Assembly: GCA_014529385.2 (NCBI GenBank)
Contig: CM043966.1
Coordinates: 102,931,087 to 102,995,086 of the forward strand
Direction: 5' to 3'
DNA from: Adiantum capillus-veneris
Lineage: Eukaryota; Streptophyta; Polypodiopsida; Polypodiales; Pteridaceae
DNA length: 64,000 bases
Shown one piece after another: positions 55,896-64,000 of the stretch. Numbering within the stretch: the stretch's first letter is position 1; every line of letters begins with the position of its first letter. Below the pieces are notes generated by a model, which was not told where the DNA came from, did no database searches, and saw only the letters and a program-made list of their open reading frames with translations. A program made the position numbers and the translations under genes.

Positions 55896-56732
55896 CAGGA
55901 GAGAGAATAAAGTTGAGAAGAGAGGAAATAATATGCTTGGAATTTGCTCGCTGGATTCTAAAAAAGCGTTCGCTAAAAAATATCCCCCGCTCAAAAGCTT
56001 TGCAAGAAGCAATCGAATAGCTTGGGAGCTTTGCAAATCTGAGTAAGGGATTTTCGAGCATCTGCAGATGTGCGAGGCTAAGCAAAGATAGCGACAAGAG
56101 AGTCGAGTGCAGATCTCAGGAGCTTGAGAGTCAAGCAAGACAATCAAGTGCAAGCTTGTGAAAATCGAGGAGAATCTTTGAGAAGCTTGGAAAGCTTCAA
56201 CAGAATCGAGCAATGCAAGCCAAAGAAGGCCGCACCAACAGAGCCGACAGTCGACAGAGGACCTGTGAGCAAGCAAGTAATGCCGGGCAAGGAGCTAAGC
56301 AAGGAATTTGCAAGGCCGAGAAAACTCGGCATCCAATCGAAGGCTCGAGAGCTTTGCCAGGAGTAAATCGATGCTCGAGGGCATCTCAAAAGCACTAGTG
56401 CATCGAGCAAAGCAAGAGACCAAGCAGGGAGCTCATGATGCAGCAGGCCGGCAATGTTGTGTACATAAGGGAAGAAAGCGGGAAGTTGCAATTGGGCAGT
56501 ATCTGAGGATCGAGACAGAGCTTGGAAAGCACTGGTGGTGGTGTATACACACACACACACACCCCGTCGTCTGACATCAGATAGGCCCTGCGTTTTCAAC
56601 AAAGAGTAAGAAAGTTGATTTTTTTATTTTAAATTTTGACTTTACATACTATAGTGTGTGCAAGAATTTGATTCCGCAAAGCCCTCGACCCCTGCTCCCC
56701 TGACTCCTCGACCCCGCTCTCATATACACACG

Positions 56733-56799
<67 letters not shown>

Positions 56800-57639
56800 A
56801 AAGCCATGAAAAGATCGAAAGAGTGAGAGAGAGTGTGAGCTTGTGAGAGAGAGAGAGAGAGAGAGAGAGAGCAAGGATTTACGCCTCGACCTCGACACCT
56901 CGACATCGATGTTTTGCCGTTCCAACACCAGTTTCAACACTGACTCTCAGGCGACTCTTCGACTTCGACATTGGTGCATCGGTTTTGACACCGATTTGGT
57001 GGTTCTTTGGCTTTTGCGTTCTTCTCTGCATTTCGCATCGGCTCGGCCTCGGCTTCGAGCACCAGCTTTGAGCATTGACTGCTCGACGTATCGATTTCGA
57101 CACCAATCATGCGGCTATTCGACTAGCGTGCTTCCGTCCGACGACGAAAGACGACACCGATGAACATCCCCGATTTTCCGAGCTCGACACAACAGGAGAC
57201 GATAGAGCGAGAGCGGAATCGGCTCTCCTCTAGACCCATCCGGAGCGACCTGGCTCCGATGTAGTCTCCACGGCATTTTGGCTTTGACGTTTTTCTCTAG
57301 TTTTTGGCTTCAATAGCACATACTGACACATACGACTGTGACGGTCCATTCTGAAGCGGGTGTTTCCCTTGAGCGTGCTCAGCTCTTGGATGGTGGCTCC
57401 GATCGACAAGTTTACTGACCGATGAGGTAGTGTGTGCCAGTTTCTCGACGATTTTTCTCATAGGTTGCACAGTCTTTCCAGCACAACTGATGCAGTACAT
57501 GTAGTGCTCATGTACAATTGTGTGGAGCATTCCAAAGAGTTTTTTGTGGCATGGTCTTGTCCAGTTTCATGCTATGTTTGCATTATGTGGATACAGCTTG
57601 AGCTAACTATAGCTCGCAGGTAGCAGGTTTGTAGGTTTA
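55644..57639. other. Unassigned stretch with several microsatellites
   Basis: (GA)n lies at about 55865-55893, 56736-56798 and 56845-56871, and (CA)n at 56548-56563. From 56880 to 57200 the motif TCGAC(C/T)TCGACA and related pieces recur irregularly. 55900-56500 is purine-rich with many GAAGCTT, GAGCAA and AAGCAAG words like the LTRs of element B, though I could not align them. No gene supported. Confidence 0.4.
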
Positions 57640-58540
57640 CAGGTAATCATGAAATAATTTTCAAAGATAGATTACAGTGTTAGAAACCTCATGATAATTA
57701 GTTAATTAGCTTTGCTAATTACTATTTCTTAAATTCTATGTTTTTAGCATAAGATTAAGTAAGATAATCAATAAGTCAGCTTAAAATAGTGAGATAATTT
57801 TTAAAGATAGATTATAGTATTAAAAACTCGTGATAAATATCTCATAAGTAGTTCATTAGTTTTGCTAATTACTATTGCTTCAATTCTTTATTTTTAGTAA
57901 AAAATTAAGTAAGATAATTAGTAAGTTAACTTATAAATTAGTGACATAATTTTAGAGGTATGTTATAGTGTTAGATATCCATGATAATTATCTCATGATT
58001 AGTTAATTATTTTTTAATTACTATTGTTTAAATGTTTTGTTTTTAGCCAAAAACTAAGTAAGATAATTAGTAAATTAGCTTAAAAGCTAGTAAAATAATT
58101 TCTAAAGAAAGATTATAATGTTAGAATTTAGTGATAATTATCTCATAGTTAGTTAGTTAGTTTTACTAAATACTATTACTTAGATTCTTTATTTTAAGAG
58201 GAAATTAGGTAAGATAATTAGTAAATCAGCTTAAAAGTTAGTAAGATAATTTTGAGAGATAGATTATAGTGTTAAAAACTCGTACGAATATTTTCATAAT
58301 TCAATAATTAGTTTTTCTAATTATTTTTAAAATTTAATTATTTTTAAAATTTATTTATTTTTAGCAAAAAATTAAGTGAGATAATTAGTAAATCACCTCA
58401 AAAGTTAGTAAGATAATTTTTAGAGATAGATTATAATGTTAGAAATCCTTGATAATTATTGTGTAGTTATTTTATTAGTATGGCTAATCATTGCTGTTTT
58501 TTAATAGCAAAAACTTAAGTAAGATAACTAGTGAAGCCTT
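57640..58540. repeat. AT-rich satellite, ~150-bp period, six units
   Basis: The AGATAGATTATAGTG-type landmark recurs at about 57664, 57804, 57953, 58105, 58255 and 58424, i.e. spacings of 140-169 bp. Other landmarks, AAGTAAGATAATTAGTAA and TTTTGCTAATTACTATT, keep the same order in each unit. It abuts the truncated Ty3 protease region on the right. Confidence 0.85.
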
Positions 58541-60275
58541 ATCTGTGGGTAGGACATCTCCCATCTCAAAGGCTTGGATGCCTAGCTTGGTGGCCAACTC
58601 TGTGGATATGAAATTGTGAGTAGAACCAGGGTCAAAGAGAATAAAAGCATCATGTTCTCTTACCTTTCCCCAAGCATGGCATAATTAAAGGAGATCCTTT
58701 GTGGTGAGCTTCCTCTTCTTGGATTTCGACCAAGGTAGCTCTAAGAGGCTCATGGCGGGTGTTCTTTTGGGGACAAGCGCGGTATGCATACCCTTGCTCG
58801 CCGCACTTGAAACAATGGTTATCCTTGCAATAACGCTCAAGCTCTTCAGGAGAGAGTTTGTTTTTGCCTTTGTAAACTCCCTTCTCCTTAGCTTTGTTGT
58901 TATTGGAATTGCCCTTAGGAGACTTTTGGACATTGTCCTTCCCCTTAGGCTCATTGGAACCCTTGTTTTCCGTGGTCTTAAGATTTTTCTTAGCCCCTGT
59001 TTGGAAATTGATTCGAGAAGCCACCATAGTATGGTGTATAACTGCAGATATGGTGTGTGGCCTTTGGGAGTTGACATACTCCGCCATTTCTTCAGTTAAG
59101 CCCGCACAAAATTGTTGTTTTTGCTCTCCAAAATCCGTCTTTTTGAAGACAACGGCTTTGAGATGTAAATTCCAAAACTTGTCTACATATTTATGAATGG
59201 ATTTGTAGGGAGAGAGCTTCAAGATTCGCCATTTGGTGAGTACTTTGTCTTTGGTATCGATGGCCAATAACTGCTTCATGATGGAAGCTCTTAAAGCTTT
59301 TCATGTTTGTGGAGCTTCACCGTTGGCCCGTAGGCTAGACCACCATTGTTTGGCAGGCTTTTTAAAGTGCATAGCTACATGGCGTAGCTTAGAGGACTCC
59401 GTGAAGCCCTCATCTCCAAACGCCGCATCGAATTGTTGGATAAAGGCCAAGACTTTGTCCGTAGCACCAAAGGTGCCATCGTAGGTAAGGAAAGAGATGC
59501 TCTTTCCTCCCTCTTTGAAATTCTTGAGCTTGGACGACCTCTTCCATGCGGCATAGGATTTCCTATGGCCTCTTCTTTCTGATGGTTCAAAAGTTGCACC
59601 ATCGCTTTCTGCAGAAGATGAAGAATTTGAGGAAGATGGAGAAGAGGGTGACCTATTTCTCGCCTTTTTCTTGCCTTGGTTCTCTTTGTCCGCACCATCA
59701 CTTTCTTCATAAGAGGAAGAGGATGAAGAAGATGGAGAAGACGGTGACCTCTTTCTTGCCTTTTTCTTCTCTTGCTTTTTGTCATCCCACTTTGAATTAT
59801 GGTGTGGAGAAGTGTGCGATGGTCTTCTCCGTTTAGGAGGTGATGAAGAGCGTTTTGCCCGCCGTCCTCGTGGAGCCATCTCTGCCAAGGTGGCAGGAGA
59901 CTCACTTGTTTCTCGTTCCTTTGGTGGGGGCTCTTGAGTTCTCCTTTGAGAAGGAGACGCGTCATCAAGAAGCAAATTTTTGAGCCCTTCGTATGGATCC
60001 TCTTCTTCTTCCCGAATCGGAGAGAGGCCTCTTTTGGAAGTCTCACAAGGAGGCTTCCTAGGTACTCTCTCTTCATGGTGGTGAGTTTGGAGAATCCCAT
60101 GAGCACAAAGCTGCCGTTGCACTTCACTTTGGAGCGATGGATTGTCCATGGCTTGTTGAAGCCTAGAAACAAGGTGGTTAACAAGCATAGGGGCAATTAG
60201 TAGCCTACTCATTAGCAAAATCAAAGCTATCAACATTAATTTCACTCTCTTTACTATTGTCAAACATTCTAACAA
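58541..60275 (-). pseudogene. Ty3 gag and protease relic
   Basis: On the minus strand a gag frame runs 60275-58650 with one in-frame TGA at 59301-59303, at a position where Trp would be natural (APQT-stop-KALRASI). It starts with a variable region, then two near-copies of a 31-residue basic/Ser-rich/acidic block (KKARKRSPSSPSSSS and KKKARNRSPSSPSSSN, about 59780-59590). The gag core follows (SFLTYDGTFGATDKVLAF, KKPAKQWWSSL), and after the stop LSPYKSIHKYVDKFW. A zinc knuckle CFKCGEQGYAYRACP (about 58810-58765) has Tyr in place of His. After a shift near 58655 the protease begins: AFILFDPGSTHNFI (D-x-G with Pro) and LATKLGI. The sequence stops at the AT satellite; RT and integrase are absent. 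Confidence 0.85.
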
Positions 60276-60672
60276 CTTTTAGGTGTAAACTTTGTTAGGT
60301 GTACTTTGGCACTTCAAGCCCTAGTTGCTACTCCTCTTTACCCCTTTAGAAAAGCACTCAAGCTACTGTACCCGTGGCTCGAATATCATTAATTGCAAGG
60401 AATAGAAGAGAGGGTCTTTCAACACCAAAACAACACCAGCTCCTGTCAAGCTTCTAATAGCTCAATAGTGGCTAAGCCATAGGCAAGCCCCGTAGGACTT
60501 CACTATTAAGACCATAGCTCTCGACGGTGATGCCCCGTTATCTGCACGAAGGTAGGCGCACTGCAAGGCTAAAAATTCCCTATTCTACTTACTCAATTGC
60601 AATTAATAATAACAATGATTCATAGGCTAGCTTGAGGACCTCCCTTCTTGAGCAAGAAAAGAGAAACCGTGT

Positions 60673-60684
60673 GCTCTGATACCA
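60673..60684 (-). other. Primer-binding site of the Ty3 relic
   Basis: Minus-strand TGGTATCAGAGC, an exact tRNA-iMet-type site, one base inside the LTR end TTACA at 60686. Confidence 0.82.
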
Positions 60685-60685
60685 A

Positions 60686-61841
60686 TGTAACTTTTAATGG
60701 CCTAGTAACTTGTGTGAGCATTTTATTAGAATAGATTCCTAATGAGCATAACAAGAGTGCTTGCACGGAGAGAGCAACAAAAATCATAACATCTAGTTAG
60801 ATAGGCATGAACAATACTTCAAAAGAGAGAGAAATTAAGCTATTGACAACAGTTGATGACCGGATTTACATGGAGCCGGTCCCCCCTCCAAAAGGCTTTG
60901 TATTATAGGTTTCCCCCATCAAGGGAGACAATTTACAATACAATTCTTTGTGTTCCTTCAATAACTAGCTAGTGCAATGAAGATGGAAGCTTCAAGCACT
61001 AAGCAAACACTTATAAAACACAACATCAATTCCCTCACGGTCTTAAACCCAAGACCTCACACACCTTCAAAGATGGTGAGAGCTAGCAGGGTATAAGAGT
61101 AGATTGAGAGGAAGAAGGAGTAGTGTTACGAGAAAGAAGTACATCTCCTCATATTATCACTCATATTAGCATAGCATAGCTTAGTAATTAGCATGGTAGA
61201 GGAGATGAGCATGCATTGAAGCTTGGCTCTTGGTTGGATTTGCATCACAAAGCCAAGAGTTGTTGGTGTAGGCCTCCCCTCTCACAAGCTTGGAGTAGGT
61301 GATAAGCTTTCCATTAAAGCTTGAGAAGGAGAGAGAGAGTCTTCTTGCTTCACACATGAGCTAGTGTGAGTGTGTGTGGAATAATGCCTTTGAAAAATCA
61401 GCCCCCCCTCTCTCTTGGTCGACCCCTCTTGCTGGCACCTCATTGGACCTCTCCAGGCTTAACCGATAGGATTTGAGGAGTATAAGTGATGGCCTTCTGA
61501 AATGTGTCCCCCTTTCCCCTTTTGTGAGAGCTTTTAGTAATTAATTAATGCAACTAAACTCTCATTGGACCCCTTTGTCTCCTGGCCAATAGGAATCAGG
61601 CAAGCCATTGGGCTATTGAATGCTCATTGACCCCTTAGAAGACTGTCCAATGGTCTTCTAGAGAGCTTAATTCTTATTGGTTATTTTATTAAGTGTTTTT
61701 AAATGAATTAAACTAGATTTATTCTAGCCTAATTCTCATTGGTCCACCTACATGGCCATCCAATAGGATTTGAGTGCACCTTGTGGGCATCTGGGCTAGG
61801 GAGCTGACATGTGTCCCTCATTCCTTTGTGTAAAGGAAGCT

Positions 61842-61872
<31 letters not shown>

Positions 61873-62100
61873 TTCTCTCTCATCCCCTACTTACAGGGCT
61901 TGCCCCCTCCTATGTAGGAATCATAAAGACTTTTTGTACACACAAAGCATCCAATTTTTCTAAGCTTGACCATTGGACACAACCTTTGATTTTTGGAACC
62001 TTAGCATTTTGGAAGTCTTAATGGTCTGAACCTTAGGGCCTTTAAAGCCCATTGTTGCACATTGCTCTTTTGCAGATGCCCCCCCCTTTGGATCCCTATT
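60686..62100 (-). repeat. 5' LTR of the Ty3 relic (outer end uncertain)
   Basis: The inner end (TTACA, 60686) is set by the primer site. The outer end is not fixed: no second LTR is present for comparison. On the minus strand a purine-rich run lies at about 62090-62074, just beyond a possible LTR start near 62060. The interval includes a cluster of ATTGG/CCAAT motifs (61430-61780) and (GT)n at 61847-61872. No coding frame is convincing. Confidence 0.5.
61430..61780. repeat. Cluster of paired ATTGG/CCAAT motifs
   Basis: Four consecutive blocks each contain TCATTGGACC (or TCATTGACC, TCATTGGTCC) followed 20-30 bp later by CCAATAGGA, CCAATGG or CGATAGGA. They occur near 61440, 61560, 61625 and 61735. 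CCAAT is the NF-Y binding core, and the pairs could also form short hairpins. They lie within the presumed LTR. Confidence 0.6.
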
Positions 62101-62134
62101 TTCCCTCCTTTGAATCCCTACTGTGGCCGGTCTA

Positions 62135-62235
62135 CCAGCTTAACCAATATTCTAACTTTTTCTCCCCTGGCACTTCTCCATATTAAATAATCAGTTTAAC
62201 ATGAGAAAATCATTTAGGAGAATTAGATATTAGTT
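62135..62235 (-). repeat. Dispersed repeat shared with 47507-47605
   Basis: The reverse complement matches the earlier copy through GATTTTCTCAT and GTTAGAATAT landmarks. It lies between the Ty3 LTR region and the TTAGGT array. Confidence 0.7.
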
Positions 62236-62275
62236 ATTATGACAAGAATACACACCATTCACCATGCAAGATTGT

Positions 62276-62870
62276 GTCGGTTATAGGTTAGGTTAGAGCT
62301 AGCGACAAATAGTAAAAAAACACAAACGAACTTTGATTATGTTAGGTTATTGGTTAGGTTAAGTTATAGGCTATGCTAGATTAGGTTATAGGTTAGGTTT
62401 AGGTTATAAGTTATGTTAGGTTAGAGCTAGCAACAATTTAATAATAGAAAAAATGCATGCAAACGGACTTCCAAGGTGACTCGTGTACTTCAAAAAACGC
62501 AAACGGACTTCGATTAGGTTAGGTTATAGGTTAGGTTAGGTTATAAGTTAGATTATAGGTTAGGTTAGGTTTAGATTTAGGTTATAAGTTACGCTAGATT
62601 ATAGGTTAAGTTAGAGCTAGCGACTAATTAATAGTAGAAAAAATACAAACGGACTTCGAAGATGACTAGTGTACTTTAAAAACCGCATGAAAGGGACTTC
62701 GGTTATAGGTTAGGTTAGGTTAGGTTTAGGTTATATGTTAGGTTAGAGCTAGCGGCGAATTAATAGTAGAAAAAACGCAAACGGATTTCGGTTAGGTTAG
62801 CCTATAGGTTAAGTTTAGGTTTAGGGTTATGTTAGGTTAGGTTAGGTTATATTGTAGGTTAGGTTAGAGC
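62276..62870 (+). repeat. Complex tandem array of TTAGGT repeats plus ~90-bp spacer
   Basis: Runs of TAGGTT with TATAGGTT variants alternate with a spacer starting AGAGCTAGCGAC and containing AATTAATAGTAGAAAAAA and GCAAACGGACTTCG. The spacer anchor occurs at about 62296, 62424, 62614 and 62746, with a truncated one at 62866. TTAGGT differs from the usual plant telomere TTTAGGG and the TTAGGG seen in some lineages. Confidence 0.85.
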
Positions 62871-63126
62871 TTGTGCACGTATGTCGCACGTGTCAATGCA
62901 AGGAACTTGCCGATACACGGTGTGCGAGCCACAAATGGCTCCAAGCACACAACAAGCCTAAACTAGTAAGCTCAAAGATGGCGTTGGTGTGTCACTCACC
63001 GCTCTACGCTTGCTTCGTGGAGGATTCCCCGCCGCGAAGAAGAGGGAGACGCCGCTACGCCGCGCTAAACCACCTCGCCGCCATCGTGTCGCCGCAATGC
63101 TCGATCACACACTCTCTCTCTCTCTG

Positions 63127-63174
<48 letters not shown>

Positions 63175-63240
63175 GGAGATGAAGAAGAAGAAGATGGAGA
63201 TGGAGCAAGAGCACTCTTCAATGAGTGAATTTTAGGTTTA
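62871..63240 (+). repeat. Copy of the 48.2-kb dispersed block, followed by (CT)n(CA)n
   Basis: 62876-62977 is collinear with 48238-48340. A GC-rich stretch (63000-63100) follows, then a compound (CT)n(CA)n tract at about 63109-63173. A frame open from 62873 to 63235 runs through the microsatellite and is not credible as a gene. Confidence 0.6.
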
Positions 63241-64000
63241 GTTGACTTTTATATGAGCTCACCCCATTCACACTTGGGCGCCCATGCTTAGTCAACTAAT
63301 CCCTTGAATGTTCCAGTTAGAGTGCGCCTCTCATCGGCGATCACTCTTACCCTTTTCCTATTGGACCGACAAGCCCGGTACCTGACTCTACCCAAGTAAA
63401 TAATACAACGTCTATCATAGGTGATAGGGTGTCCGTGAGCCATGAGGGTTAACATGCCCCCCTTCCTGATGTAGATTCTGTCCTCGGAAGCTATTGAGTT
63501 GCAGCGCGTTCGTCGAGGTGGAAGAGCATTTGAGATGAATGTCCTTAGCCTTCTTCAGTCACTGCAAAATCAAACAACATTGGCACAGTAATTGCATTCT
63601 CATATACAATTAAAAAGCATATGCAGTTGTAGGTAGACAAATTGATTGGCAACAAAATTTTAAACCATTTGTCAGCAATAAACATTAAATTGCAATATAA
63701 TCAAATGCATAAACAGATGTAAAGGTAAAAATTAAACAAGTCTGGGGTCGCTAATTTAACGGTCGAAAGGCACTAGAGATCGACTATTAATACCATGGGT
63801 AAGCTTCTTAATTTTTTTCTGGTCAATTAAGTTGTTTAATCGCGAGAGCCAAGTATTTCATGTTCGAGGGCTGACTAGAGGCTATACCTAGAAGACCTTG
63901 TAGTTAAGCTACGATAAAAGGAATTTCTTATGAAATCATCGCCTGACTGATTACCTTTTATTTGACCCCCCAAAGTCTTTTCACAGTGATTCAATTTTGA
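63241..64000. other. Unassigned right edge
   Basis: No gene, RNA or repeat recognised on either strand. A feature continuing beyond the window cannot be excluded. Confidence 0.4.

Noticed and set aside
55900-56520. A third LTR of element B
   Set aside because: Shares purine-rich vocabulary (GAAGCTT, GAGCAAG) but no collinear alignment of more than a few words could be made.
62276-62870. A chromosome end (functional telomere)
   Set aside because: Repeat is degenerate, interrupted by spacers, not TTTAGGG, and sequence continues on both sides.
62873-63235. 120-codon frame at the right end
   Set aside because: Passes through (CT)n(CA)n and matches a dispersed repeat at 48.2 kb, so not a gene.

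Overview
The window looks like nuclear DNA of a land plant with a large, transposon-rich genome, most likely a fern or another seed-free plant; that placement is inference. The evidence is an ARAD1-like GT47 glycosyltransferase gene with GT-AG introns, relics of a clade-A-type PP2C, chromoviral Ty3, Copia, L1 and other LINE sequences, initiator-Met-tRNA-type primer sites, a Penelope-like reverse transcriptase, and unusually many long (CT/GA)n, (GT)n and (CG)n tracts. No bacterial operons, rRNA genes, canonical tRNA genes or CRISPR arrays are visible.

Layout. 1-10.7 kb: a non-autonomous LTR element (A) whose centre holds a second LTR element (B, 1491-9047). B has about 2.5-kb LTRs, and its internal region encodes an unfamiliar acidic protein and a YDPGG-repeat peptide instead of gag-pol. 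11.1-13.06 kb: a minus-strand LINE. 13.2-15.6 kb: a chromoviral LTR stub, then a tandem array of ~190-bp units, each with a microsatellite and a tRNA-like segment, interrupted by a hAT-like MITE. 16.4-17.5 kb: minisatellite, duplication and a long foldback. 18.8-20.95 kb: a decayed Penelope-like element. 22.7-27.9 kb: a minus-strand chromovirus. 28.4-29.2 kb: two reversed, dispersed copies of the array unit.

29.76-40.21 kb holds the only intact cellular gene I can assemble: a four-exon, 450-codon GT47 gene on the minus strand. Its third intron (8.3 kb) contains a LINE fragment, an internally deleted chromovirus, a small LTR element nested in that chromovirus's 3' LTR (5-bp target duplication), a G-rich tract and a Copia gag relic. 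43.4-44.4 kb is a dead PP2C copy. 46.1-47.5 kb is an L1 relic. 51.24-51.46 kb is a short LTR with primer site. 52.74-55.64 kb is a decayed transposase-like coding region with an N-terminal Cys cluster and a C-terminal SWIM-like segment. 57.64-58.54 kb is an AT-rich ~150-bp satellite that abuts a Ty3 gag-protease relic (58.54-60.28 kb, minus) with its primer site and LTR. 62.28-62.87 kb is a complex TTAGGT-type tandem array. The last kilobase holds nothing I recognise.

The genes do not form a pathway. The window is one cell-wall-type glycosyltransferase gene in a repeat landscape where insertion order can be read in several places (chromovirus, then small LTR element, then local tandem duplication). 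The least familiar items are element B with its non-gag-pol coding capacity, the small LTR element with 16-residue internal repeats, and the microsatellite-bearing array unit.
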